A stretch of 64,000 nucleotides of DNA from Rhizobium sp. RCAM05350. Lineage in GTDB: Bacteria; Pseudomonadota; Alphaproteobacteria; Rhizobiales; Rhizobiaceae. The stretch covers positions 250,812 to 314,811 of the forward strand of contig CP087971.1 of NCBI GenBank assembly GCA_024426085.1, given 5' to 3'. Below, in pieces: positions 50,766 through 61,008 of the stretch (the stretch's first letter is position 1; each line of letters opens with the position of its first letter). Under the pieces are notes generated by a model that ran no database searches, had not been told where the DNA came from, and worked only from the letters and a program-made list of their open reading frames with translations. The position numbers and the translations under genes were made by a program.

Positions 50766-52274
50766 TCAAAGTACCATTTCATGTTGGCCGGCGATTTCGG
50801 CCAGAAGTCTGTCGACATTGACGTCGGCGTTGCAGGTGCTCGCCGACCAGCGTATGCTCCGACATCACCAGAATGCGGTCGGCGATCTCGAAGGCCTCGT
50901 CCAGTTCGGTGAGGAAAACGATGGTGGCGCGTCCCGAAGCGGATGCACGCAGTTTCGCGGCGATATCCCGGCGTGCGGAGATATCGACGCCCTGGAACGG
51001 CTCGTCGAGAATGAGCAGACGCGACGCCTGGCTAAGCCAGCGGCCGACCATGACCTTCTGCTGGTTGCCGCCCGATAGCGTGTTCATCTCGTCGCGCTCG
51101 GTCCGGCAGACGATGCCGAGCGCTGAAATCTGCTGGCGCGCCTGCACCCGCTCGGCCCGGCGGTTGGAAATGCCGAAATTCGAGATCCGCTTCAGGAATG
51201 GCAGGCTGACATTCTCGTAGATGTTGAAATCCGGAACGATGCCACTGTCACCGCGATCCTTGGCAACCAGGAAGACGCCCTGGTCGATCGCCGCGCGGTC
51301 GTCTTCGGCGCGTAGGTGCGGCCGTCGATCATCATCGATCCGGACACCGGAACACGGGCGCCGAACAGGGTTTCGGCCAGCGCCGTCTTGCCGACGCCGA
51401 CAAGGCCGGTGATCGCTACGACTTCGCCGTCGCCCAGCGTCATCGAAAATGGTTTTGCACCCCGCGCGATGGTGAGCTTTTCCGCCTTGAAAACCGGGGC
51501 CGTACCATCGCGCACGACGATGTTGCTCAGGCTGATCTTCTGGCCGAGCATGGCGTTGACCGCCCCCTCGTAATCAAGGTTTTCGCCCTCGAACAACCCG
51601 GCAATGCGGCCGTCCCGCAACGAGACGATGCTGTCGGCAAGCCGGCGGATGTCGGACATGCGGTGTGATATATAGAGAATGGCAACGCCGCGGGCACGCA
51701 AGCGGTCGACCAGTTCGAACAGCCGGTCAGCCTCCGCGCTTGACAGCGACGAGGTCGGCTCATCGAGAATGAGCACCTTGGGTTCATGCGCCATGGCGCG
51801 GGCAATCGAGACCATCTGCCGGTCAGCCAGTGAGAGATCGGCAACCGTGGCATTGAGATCGATGGCCAGCCCCATGCGGTCGGCGACGGCCTGGGCTTCG
51901 CGCCGGATGCGGCGGGGATTGAAAATCAGGCAGGCGCCACGGCCATTCAGGCGGTCGAGCGTCAGGTTGGTCGCCACATCGAGATCGGCGACAACGCCGT
52001 CATTGATGTTCTGGTGCACGGTGACGACACCGGCGCGGATTGCATCGGCGGGCGTGGCCGGCTCATAGGGCTGACCGGCAAGCATGATCGTGCCCGCGTC
52101 GCGTTCATAGACGCCGCTGACGATCCTCACCAGTGTCGATTTCCCCGCCCCGTTCGCGCCCATCAGCACGGTAACGGCCCCGGCGCGCAAATTCAGATCG
52201 ACCCCACCCAGGACCTGGATCGGACCGAACGATTTGCGCAGACCCCCAATACGGAAAACGTGTTCCTGTATCAT
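50766..52274 (-). CDS. Sugar ABC transporter ATP-binding protein (RbsA-like, two ATPase domains)
   Basis: About 502 residues. Domain 1: Walker [17 protein letters not shown], weak signature [17 protein letters not shown], Walker [14 protein letters not shown]. Domain 2: [29 protein letters not shown], with a degenerate [13 protein letters not shown] loop. Frame breaks near 51300 and 50840; past the second one the gene ends [17 protein letters not shown]. First gene of the importer operon, with a GGAGGAGCAG ribosome site, divergent from mtnK. Confidence 0.92.
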
Positions 52275-52312
52275 CTGCTCCTCCCTGACAATCAGGTTAG
52301 GCTGCCATCTAA

Positions 52313-52339
52313 TCAAATGTCAAGCCCATTGACATTTGA
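52313..52339. promoter_or_regulatory. Perfect 27-bp palindrome between sugar importer and mtnK
   Basis: Arms TCAAATGTCAA and TTGACATTTGA (11 bp, exact) flank the spacer GCCCA. It lies 39 bp upstream of the ATPase start and 131 bp upstream of the mtnK start in the divergent gap. The TTGAC/GTCAA core also occurs before the SorC gene, so SorC is the likely ligand-controlled regulator. Confidence 0.65.
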
Positions 52340-52469
52340 CAGAATGGTGGCTTACCAAAAGAGAAAGGACGGCGTGAACGCGTGTGGAGACGCATCGGAC
52401 CGGGAGCGGAATGAGGAGTGTTCCAGGTGTTTTTCGCCTGACACGCCGCTCCGACGGAGAGGAGGAATC

Positions 52470-53739
52470 ATGAGTACGAACAATTTCGAAGCGCTGACGC
52501 CCGAGACCCTGCCGCACCGGTTGGGCAGCAATGCAGCCTTGGCAGGCAGGATCGGCGCGGACAGTGCCCGCTGGAAAGTGCGCGAAGTCGGCGACGGCAA
52601 TCTCAACCTCGTTTTCATCGTCGACGGGCAGACCGGCAGCGCCATCGTCAAGCAGGCGCTGCCCTATGTGCGCCTTGTCGGCGAGAGCTGGCCCCTGCCA
52701 TTGAAACGCTCCTATTTCGAATATCATGCGCTGACGCGCGAGGCGGAGCGCGACCCCGGCATGGTGCCGGAGGTTCTCTATTTCGACCGCGAGCAGGCGA
52801 TCATCGTCATGGAATTCCTGACGCCGCACGTGATCCTGCGCCGGGCCCTGATCGATGGACGGCAACTCCCGAAAATCGCCCGCGATCTTGGCCTGTTCCT
52901 TGCCCGCACGCTGTTTCGCGGCTCCGATCTCTCCATGGAGACGCGCAAGCGCAAGGAAGACCTCGCCCTCTTCGCTGACAATGTCGAGCTTTGCGATATT
53001 ACCGAGAACCTGGTCTTCTCCGATCCCTATTTCGATGCCAAGCTCAATCACTTCACCACGCCCCAGCTTGACAGCATCGTTGCGCAGCTGCGTGCCGATC
53101 GCGACCTCAAGGTCGAGGCGCAGCGGCTGAAGCATCTGTTTACGGCCAATGCCGAAACGCTGCTGCATGGCGATCTGCATACCGGCTCGGTCATGGTCAC
53201 CGACACGGAAACGAAGGTCATCGATCCGGAATTTGCCTTCTACGGGCCGATGGCGATCGATGTCGGCATGCTTCTGTCGAATTTCTGGATGAGCTATTTT
53301 TCGCAATCCGGTCACGAACAGGACGGCAGCCGCGAGGACATGCGGGCCTATCTCCTCGATGTCATCATCGAGATCTGGGAAACCTTCCGCACCGAGTTTT
53401 CGCATCTCTGGCGCACCGAGCGCACCGGCATACTTTACCAGCGCACATTGTTCGAAGACCAGGGCGATCACCTTGGATCGGAGCAGGCGCTGAACGAAGT
53501 GCTGCAGACATTGTGGACCGACATGCTCGGCTTTGCCGGCATCGAGATGCACCGCCGCATTCTCGGCCTCGCCCATAATGCCGATTTCAGAAACCATCGA
53601 AGACCCGGATGTCCGGGCACGTTGCGAAACCAAAGCGCTCAAGCTCGGGCGCCATCTTGCCGTCAATCGGCGCCGCATCCACAGCATTGCCGAGATCAAT
53701 GCACTTGCGGAACGCCTCGAGAAGGAGTCAGTCATTTGA
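52470..53739 (+). CDS. mtnK: 5-methylthioribose kinase family protein
   Basis: About 423 residues from ATG 52470 (GGAGGA ribosome site). The kinase motif [15 protein letters not shown] (about residues 230-243) and [18 protein letters not shown] (about 250-267) are specific to MtnK-type APH-fold kinases. A frame break near 53585 precedes the last ~50 residues ([20 protein letters not shown] to LEKESVI). It phosphorylates the anomeric carbon of methylthioribose; a related 5-modified ribose is equally possible. First gene of a five-gene operon. Confidence 0.88.
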
Positions 53740-54830
53740 ACGTCGGAGATCGCCACTACCATACCATCTGGCTCAACGAGGATGGCCGGTCGGTCGACAT
53801 CATCGACCAGCGCTGGCTGCCGCACGAGTTCCGGGTTGTCACCTTGAAGACCGTCGATGATGTCGCCGTCGCCATCCGCGATATGTGGGTGCGTGGTGCG
53901 CCGCTGATCGGCGTGACGGCTGCTTACGGCGTCGCTATCGCCACGCGGGACGACGCCAGCGATGCCGCCCTCGATGCCGTCTGGGACGTGCTGCACGAAA
54001 CCCGGCCGACCACGATCAACCTGCGCTGGGCGCTGGACGAGATGCGCAATGGTCTTCGGAAGGTGCCGGTTTCCGAGCGGGCGGGTGCTGCCTATAAGCG
54101 TGCCGCCGAAATCGCCGAGGAAGATGTACAGCTCAACCGCAGCATCGGTGCCAACGGTCTGAAAGTCATCCGCGAGATCGCCGCCCGCAAGAAGCCGGGC
54201 GAGCCCGTCAATATCCTCACCCATTGCAATGCCGGCTGGCTGGCAACCGTCGACTACGGGACGGCCACCGCACCGATCTACATGGCGGCGGAAGCCGGAA
54301 TCCCGGTCCACGTTTACGTCGATGAAACGCGACCGCGCAATCAGGGTGCCCAGCTGACTGCATGGGAGCTGAACGGCCATGGCGTGCCGCATACCCTGAT
54401 CGTCGACAATGCCGGCGGGCACCTGATGCAGCATGGCGAGATCGACATGGTCATCGTCGGCACGGACCGCACCACTGCCGATGGCGATGTCTGCAACAAG
54501 ATCGGCACCTATCTGAAGGCGCTCGCCGCCAAGGACAATGGCGTGCCCTTTTATGTCGCCCTGCCCTCCCCGACCATCGACTGGACCGTGCATGACGGCG
54601 TCAAGGAGATCCCGATCGAGGAGCGCAACAGCGACGAAGTGACCTTCGTGCAAGGCCGTGCTGCCGATGGTACGATTGCCACGGTGCGCATTTCGCCGGA
54701 AGGCAGCCCGGCCGCCAACCCGGCCTTCGATGTCACGCCGGCGCGACTGATCACCGGCCTGATCACCGAGCGCGGCATTGCCGACGCCTCGCCGCAAGGG
54801 CTGAAGGCCCTGTTTCCGGAACGGAGCTGA
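53736..54830 (+). CDS. mtnA: 5-methylthioribose-1-phosphate isomerase
   Basis: Intact, 364 residues. The TTG start at 53736 overlaps the mtnK stop (ATTGA) and has an AAGGAG site 8 bp before it; no ATG fits. Catalytic Cys is in [19 protein letters not shown] (about residue 163) and the catalytic Asp in [19 protein letters not shown] (about residue 245), with [14 protein letters not shown] near the N-terminus. Converts the aldose-1-phosphate to the ketose-1-phosphate (5-modified ribulose-1-phosphate). Its companion kinase is directly upstream. Confidence 0.92.
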   Translation: MNVGDRHYHTIWLNEDGRSVDIIDQRWLPHEFRVVTLKTVDDVAVAIRDMWVRGAPLIGVTAAYGVAIATRDDASDAALDAVWDVLHETRPTTINLRWALDEMRNGLRKVPVSERAGAAYKRAAEIAEEDVQLNRSIGANGLKVIREIAARKKPGEPVNILTHCNAGWLATVDYGTATAPIYMAAEAGIPVHVYVDETRPRNQGAQLTAWELNGHGVPHTLIVDNAGGHLMQHGEIDMVIVGTDRTTADGDVCNKIGTYLKALAAKDNGVPFYVALPSPTIDWTVHDGVKEIPIEERNSDEVTFVQGRAADGTIATVRISPEGSPAANPAFDVTPARLITGLITERGIADASPQGLKALFPERS

Positions 54831-54835
54831 GTGTG

Positions 54836-55772
54836 ATGAACCTGTCCAACCAGCAGACAACCGAGAATGTTGCCGCCGGCATTCGCAAGCGCGTTTTCCT
54901 GCACACCATGCGCAATAATGGCGGCTATCTCAGCCAAGCCTGCTCGGCCGCCGAAAGCCTTGCCTTTCTCTACAATGAGGCCCTGACGCTGGGCGAGCCG
55001 ACCTTGCCGAAGGTGCCGCTGCCCTTCGGCGGCGTGCCGTCGGCCACCAATCCGGATGCCTTTACCGGCGCCGGCTATCACGGCCCGTTCGCCCCGGAGT
55101 TTGACCGGCTAATCATTTCGCCGGCGCATTACGCATTGGTGATCTATTCGGCGCTGATCCAGGTCGGCCGCATGGACGAACATGCGCTCGATCACTTCAA
55201 CGTCGATGGCGGCTCCGTCGAGATGATCGGTGCCGAGCACAGCCCCGGAATGGAAGTGACCACCGGCTCGCTGGCGCAGGGGCTTTCGATGGCTGCAGGG
55301 CATTGCCTGGGCGCGCAAGCGCAAGGGTGAACCCGGCAAGGTTTGGGTCTACATGTCGGACGGCGAGTTCCAGGAGGGACAGACCTGGGAATGCCTGGCT
55401 GCGATGGCCTATCACGGCATCGACAACATCCGCGTCATCGTCGACGTCAACCGCCAGCAATGCGACGGCGCCATGTCTTCGGTTCTTGACCTGGGAGACC
55501 TCGCAGCCCGCGTCGCTTCCTTCGGCGTCACCTGCCGCTCGATCGACGGCCATGACCTCAACGCCATGCGCGAAGCCGCAGAGAGCGCCGAGCCGGGCAA
55601 GCCGCTGATCATCCTTGCCAACACCTCGCCCTATCAGGGCATGGAGTTCCTGAAGAAGCGTTTTCCGCGCCTGCATTACGTCCGCTTCAAATCGGCGGAC
55701 GAGCGCCGGGAAATGCAGACCGCCATTGCTGCCGAACTTGGCGTCGATGAAGCCGAAATTGCGAGAGCCTGA
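54836..55772 (+). CDS. Transketolase, N-terminal (TPP-binding) subunit
   Basis: About 312 residues corresponding only to the TPP-binding domain of transketolase: SPAHYALVIYSAL, EHSPGMEVTTGSLAQGLSMA, YMSDGEFQEGQTWECLAAMAYHGIDNIRVIVDVN. A frame break near 55305. ATG 54836 (or GTG 54833). With the next gene it forms a split transketolase, as in ribose- and apiose-type catabolic clusters. It would move a two-carbon unit from a ketose phosphate. Confidence 0.9.
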
Positions 55773-55774
55773 TC

Positions 55775-56777
55775 ATGGTAGACATCGTCAATCGCCCCTA
55801 TGCCAAGGCTTTCGAGACCTTCGCATCCGCCCGCCCGGAAATCCTCTGCCTGTCAGCCGATCTCACCTCGTCCTGCGAGGTCGATGGCTTTCGCGACCGG
55901 CATCCCGACCAGTTCCTGTCGCTCGGCATGGCCGAGCAGAACATGCTGTCCTTTGCAGGCGGTCTCGCCATGCAGGGCTTCCGGCCGTTCCTGCATACGT
56001 TTTCGGTATTCCTCTATCGCCGTCCCTATGACCAGCTGATCAACTCGATCGCCTATTCCAACCGCAAGGTGAGGCTGATGGGCTTCCTGCCCGGTATCAC
56101 CACGCCCGGCGGCATCACCCACCAGGCGATCGAGGACATCTCGGTGATGCGCGCCATCCCGAACATGATCATCCTCGAATGCGGCGACGCCACCGAAGTT
56201 GAGACCGTGCTGGAGGTCGCCGACAACATCGACGGTCCGGTCTATGTCCGCGTGCTGCGCGGCGAGGTGCCGCGGCTATTTTCGACCCCGTTCGAATTCA
56301 ACAAGCTGCGGACGCTCAGCAGAAGGCGACGACGTTCTTGTCGTAACAGCAGGTGTCTGCACCGAGGAGGCCCTACGCGCCGCCGAACCGCTGAGGGCCC
56401 GTGGCATCGGCATTCATCATCTGCATGTCTCGACCCTGAAACCGTTTGATCGTGACGGCCTGATCAGGGCGGCGCGCGGCAAGAAGGGCGTCGCGACGCT
56501 GGAGAACCACACCATCAATGGTGGCCTCGGTTCGCTGGTGGCGGAAATCCTTGCCGAGGAAGGGCTCGGCGTCAAACTGCGGCGTCTCGGCCTGCAGGAT
56601 ACGTTCGCGCATGGCGCTTCCAAGCCTTACCTGATGAAAAAGTATGGGCTCGATGCCAGCGCGCTGGTCTCTGCCATCAGCCAGCTTCTCGGCAAGGATC
56701 TCGATATCGACGACGCGGAGCTTGAAGCGGTGCGGATCGATACCGTGCATTCGGCCCAGAAGGCGGAGGCGCTGTAA
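55775..56777 (+). CDS. Transketolase, pyrimidine-binding/C-terminal subunit
   Basis: About 334 residues: Pyr domain (QFLSLGMAEQNMLSFAGGLA with the catalytic-type Glu; FLYRRPYDQLINSIAYS; GITTPGGITHQAIEDI) and C-terminal transketolase domain (LVVTAGVCTEEAL, ATLENHTINGGLGSLVAEIL). A frame break near 56325. It starts 2 bp after the N-terminal subunit and ends overlapping the RLP start by one base, so the three are surely co-expressed. Confidence 0.9.
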
Positions 56778-57900
56778 TGGCCCGTTTTTCGGTGACCTAC
56801 TGGATCGGCGTGCCAACGGAGGCGGAAGCCCATGCCCGCGCCTTGGAGATCGCCGTCGAGCAGACGGTGGAAATCCCGCGCGACATCGTGCCTGCCGGTT
56901 ACGTTGAAGACGAGATCCTCGGACGGATCGAGAGCGTCCGTCCCGGTACCGATACACGCGGCGGCTTTCTGACAGAAATCTCCTATAGCGACGACGACAT
57001 CGGTGACGATTTTCCGCAGCTTCTGAACATCGTTTTCGGCAATTCCTCGATCCGAACGCAAACCCGGGTCGAGACGATGGCGCTGTCGCCCGCGATCACC
57101 AAACTGATATCAGGTCCCCGTTTTGGAACGCCGGGGCTGCGTGAGCGCACTGGCGTCAAACACGGGCCGATCCTGATGTCGGCCATCAAGCCGGTCGGCC
57201 TCTCCACTGCCGAACTTGCCGGGCTCGCCCATCAATTCGCGCTGGGCGGAATGGATTACGTCAAAGATGACCATGGACTGGCCAACCAGAAGACATCGCC
57301 CTTTGCCGATCGCCTGAAAGCCTGCACGGACGCTATCGGCGACGCTAATGCGAAGACCGGTTTTGGCACCACCTATGTGCCGAACATTACCGGCCCGTCC
57401 GATCAGATATTCGAGCGCGCCTGGATGGCCAAGGAGATGGGGGCCGGCGGCGTCATGCTGGCGCCATCGCTGGTCGGCTTCGACGTTTCGCGAGCCTTGG
57501 CCGCGAACCCGGATTTCGCCTTGCCGATCGTCTCGCATCCGACCTTCGGCGGTACTAACGTCATCACGCCCACCACCGGCTTTTCACACCGCTTCTTCTA
57601 CGGCATTCTGCAGCGGTTGATGGGTGTCGATGCGGTGATTTATCCGAATTTCGGCGGCCGTTTCAGCTTTTCCACGATGAATGCCTGGCGATCGTCGATG
57701 GTTGCACCGGCGATCTCGGTGGCCTGAATCCGATTCTGCCCGCCCCCGGCGGCGGCATGACCTTCGAGCGCGTGCCGGAAATGCGTGACGCCTATGGCGA
57801 GACCGTCATGTATCTGATCGGCGGAGCCCTCTTGCGTGAAAGGTCCGACCTTCCCGCAGCTTGCCGAAAGCTCATCGATGCGATTCGTAGTAGCCGTTGA
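56777..57900 (+). CDS. RuBisCO-like protein (form IV)
   Basis: About 374 residues: N-terminal RuBisCO alpha/beta domain and a C-terminal barrel. SAIKPVGLS keeps the Lys equivalent to K175 of RuBisCO. GGMDYVKDDHGLANQ keeps the carbamylated Lys and one metal Asp, but the second acidic ligand-position Glu is His. No GEREMTL-like latch or loop-6 Lys signature is evident, so it cannot fix CO2. A frame break near 57690 precedes GGLNPILPAPGGGMTFERV. RLPs catalyse enolase- or isomerase-type steps on ketose phosphates; here it most likely acts after MtnA. Confidence 0.88.
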
Positions 57901-57910
57901 ACCTGTTCAT

Positions 57911-57947
57911 TGAGGGGCGCTGGTGGTGGCGCTCAGCCCTCAGATTT
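57911..57947 (+). terminator. Probable terminator after the RLP gene
   Basis: A hairpin with arms TGAGGG/CCCTCA and inner GCGC/GCGC, followed by AGATTTT, 11 bp after the stop. A second inverted repeat (GCCCAAAA...TTTTGGGC) follows at about 57981-58016, just before the convergent aminotransferase, and could serve the opposite direction. Confidence 0.5.
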
Positions 57948-58038
57948 TAAATCGCTGGTGGTAGAGGCCTGGTAGCGAACGCCCAAAATGCAGTAGCTAC
58001 CGTTTGCCTTTTGGGCACGGCAGCGACCGCTTCAGACT

Positions 58039-59425
58039 TTATCGCAGAGACGCAAGATCGGCCTCGGCGAGGTCAAGAGCCACCAGCAGGCGGTCCAAGG
58101 CGAGATCGATCGTTTCGCGGGTCCAGACCAGTGGCGGTGACATGATAAGCGTGTCGCCCGTGGCGCGGATCATCAAGCCGTTCTGGACGGCGTGATCCCG
58201 CACCTTGATCGCGGCTGATCCGTCCGGCTTGAACCGTGTCCGCTCGCCCCTGTCCCGGACGATCTCGATGGCACCCATCAGGCCGATCGACCGCGTTTGC
58301 CCGACCAGCGGATGATCGTTCAGCCGCCTGGCGAGCTCCGTGGCAAGGTAGGGGCCGGTATCGTTCTTGACCCGATCGACCAGACCTTCCTTGTCGATGA
58401 TCTCCAGGTTTTTCAACGCAACGGCGCAGCAGACCGGGTGACCGGAATAGGTATAGCCGTGGTTGAATTCCCCACCCTTTTCTACCAGCGTGCTGGCGAT
58501 CCTGTCGCCGACCAGCAGTGCCGACAGCGGCTGGTAGCCCGAGGTCAGAGCCTTTGCCGTGGTGATTGTGTCGGCCTCGATGCCGAAGGTGGTGGCGGCG
58601 AACCATTCGCCGGTACGGCCGTAACCGGTAATGACTTCATCGAGCATCAGGAGGATATCGTATTTCCGGCAGATGCGCTGAACTTCCGGCCAGTAGCTGG
58701 CGGGCGGTATCCGGACGCCTCCGGCGCCCATGACCGGTTCGCCGATGAAGGCCGCCACCTTGTCGGCGCCGGCCGCAAGGATCCTTCTTCGATGGCGCGC
58801 CCCGCCCGCAGGCCAAAATCATCATCGCTTTCGCCCGGCAGAGCCAGCTCATAGGCATAGGGTTCCATCACATGCACGATGTTAGGCACCGCGCCGCCCA
58901 ACTGCTTGTGCATGTGGCTCATGCCGCCGAGGGAGGCGCCGGCGACGGTCGATCCGTGATACGCATTGTTGCGCGAGATGATGATGTTCTTGTCTGGCTT
59001 GCCCTCAAGCGCCCAGTAATGGCGCACGAGACGAACAGCGGTATCGTTCGATTCCTGAACCCGAAGAGCCGTAAAAGACCTGGTTGATGTTCGGCGGGGC
59101 GATCGCGGCAAGCTTGGCGGACAGCTGCACCGGCGCCGGCGTCGCATTTGAAGAACGCGTTGTAGTAGGGCAATTCGCGCATCTGTGCCGCTGCAACGTC
59201 CGCCAGTTCGTCACGGCCGTAACCGATATTGACGCACCAGAGGCCAGCCATCGCATCGAGAAGCTCGCCGCCTTCGCTATCGTAGATAAAGGGTCCTTCG
59301 CCGCGCACGATCATGCGCGATCCGTGGGCTCGCAGCTCCTTGTGATCCGTGAACGGGTGAAGAAAATGCGCAGCATCCTGCGCCTGCAGCTCCGGCAGGG
59401 AATATTTGTGGTTCGAGAGGGTCAT
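58039..59425 (-). CDS. Class III aminotransferase (putrescine/GABA:pyruvate type)
   Basis: About 460 residues of the SpuC-like family: HPFTDHKELRAHGSRMIVRG, SNDTAVRLVRHYW, ISRNNAYHGSTVAGASLGGM, MLDEVITGYGRTGEWFA, and the PLP Lys in TTAKALTSGYQPLSA. Frame breaks near 59135, 59055 and 58790. Putatively transfers the amino group of putrescine or gamma-glutamyl/GABA-type intermediates to pyruvate. It lies 278 bp downstream of puuB on the same strand. Confidence 0.85.
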
Positions 59426-59464
59426 CATCGTGTCCTTGAATGTCTGATGTTTGGTGAGGCAAGG

Positions 59465-59587
59465 TCAGAGGGACACGGGTGGCGAATAGCCGATACGGGC
59501 ACAGAGCAGCATCAGTTCGGCATGAAGCGTCCGCGCCGATGGCGTGGAAACGAATTCATGCGCACTGCGCACTGCACTCTCGCTCAT
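59465..59587 (-). CDS. Possible 40-residue ORF between puuB and aminotransferase
   Basis: ATG 59587 to TGA 59465 encodes 40 residues (MSESAVRSAHEF to GYSPPVSL) in the 278-bp gap. The coding text is not obviously shadow-like, but no family or good ribosome site is seen. Reported at low confidence. Confidence 0.2.
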   Translation of the reverse strand: MSESAVRSAHEFVSTPSARTLHAELMLLCARIGYSPPVSL

Positions 59588-59703
59588 GAGGCGTTCTTTC
59601 ACGGAAACCGGTTGATCCGGAAATAGATACTTCAACACCGACGATATCCGCCGGTTGCCACGGCGGCAATATGGTTTGCCGCCGGTAATCGCTTCGATTG
59701 ACT

Positions 59704-61007
59704 TTACAGGCCGAGCCTATCGCGCAGGCCATACCACCAGGCCCCGAGCATGGTCAGCGGTACGCGAAAGGTCTTGCCGCCGGGGAACGGAAGGTTGGGC
59801 AGTGAACTCCAGACGTCGTATCGTTCCGCATGACCGGCCACCATCTCGCCGAGGATCTTGCCAAGCAGATGCGTGGTGGTCACACCATGACCGCTATCGC
59901 CATGGGAGAAATAGACCGTGTCGGATAGTCTGCCGATGTGCGGAATGCGTGTCAGCGTCAGGGCGAAATTGCCGCTCCAGGCATAATCGATCTTCACCTT
60001 GGCCAGTTGCGGGAAGGTCTTCAGCATGTTCGGACGGATGACTTCGGTCAGGTCCTTGGGATCCTGGCCGCCATAACTGATGCCGCCGCCGTACAGCAAT
60101 CGGTTGTCTGCGGTGTGCGGCGGTAATAGTCGAGAACGTAGTTGGCATCCTCGACGCAGTAGTTGGCCGGCAGCAGATTTTCGATCAGTCCGGCATCAAG
60201 CGGCTCTGTCGCCAGCACCTGGCTTGAAACCGGCATCATCCGGCCGCCGATTTCCGGCAGGAGTTCGCCGAGATAGGCATTGCCGCAGACAAGCACATAT
60301 TGCGCCCGCACCGAACCTGTCCGGGTGCGAACGATGGGAGACGGTCCCGCGTCGACGGCGATCACGCGAGCTTTCGAAAATCCGCCCGCCGAGGCGTTCT
60401 GACGGCTGCGGCCTCGCCAAGCACCAGATTGAGCGGGTGGATATGTCCGCCGAACCGGTCGATCATCCCACCGGCGTAGCGGTCGCTGCGGACATATTTG
60501 CCAATGTCGGCCTTCGATACCATTTCAGAGCCCGGCATGGCCGCGCGCCTGCCACTGCGCACGGTGGTGTGCCATTTCATGAACCTGCTTGTCGGTGAAA
60601 GCGGCAAAAAAACCGCCATCCACCAGATCGCAGTCGATGGCGTATTTCGCCACACGCTCGCGGATGATGTTGCCGCCTTCCAAGGACATGGCAGCCAGTT
60701 TTGCAGCTTTCTCCGGCCCGTACCGCCTGGCGATCGTCTCCAGATCGCGGCTATAGCCATTGACGATCTGGCCGCCGTTGCGGCCGGACGCGCCGAAGCC
60801 GATACGTTCACCTTCGAGCATGATGACGGAAAAGCCGCGTTCCGCCAGTTCCAGCGCTGCCGAAATACCGGTGAAGCCTGCGCCGATGATACAGACATCG
60901 GCTTCCATTTCGCCTTGCAGAATGGGCCGCAGGCGCCTGTCGTTTGCCGAGGCCGCATACCAGGACGGCGCATGGCGGGGATTGGCGTTGGTTGAAGCAA
61001 TGTTCAT
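59704..61007 (-). CDS. puuB: Gamma-glutamylputrescine oxidase-like FAD amine oxidase
   Basis: About 434 residues of the DAO family: SWYAASANDRRLRPILQGEME, ADVCIIGAGFTGISAALELAE for FAD, EGERIGFGASGRNGGQIVNG, and the C-terminal RIPHIGRLSDTVYFSHGDSGHGV. Frame breaks near 60545, 60375 and 60110. It oxidises gamma-glutamylputrescine to the aldehyde. It starts two bases from the stop of the glutamine-synthetase-like gene (TGACATG), consistent with the Puu pathway. Confidence 0.87.
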
Positions 61008-61008
61008 G

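Noticed and set aside
52014..54830. A single 938-residue frame covering MtnK and MtnA as a natural fusion
   Set aside because: The MtnK C-terminus ([12 protein letters not shown]...) continues in another frame to a normal stop at 53739, and MtnA has its own TTG start with a ribosome site. The fused reading is caused by an indel near 53585.
52320..54860. 846-residue open frame on the minus strand opposite mtnK-mtnA
   Set aside because: It is a shadow of the GC-rich coding on the plus strand; it has no domain text and covers three real motifs of MtnK/MtnA on the other strand.
56777..57900. RuBisCO capable of CO2 fixation
   Set aside because: The metal-site Glu is replaced and the loop-6 Lys signature is absent; no small subunit or phosphoribulokinase is nearby.
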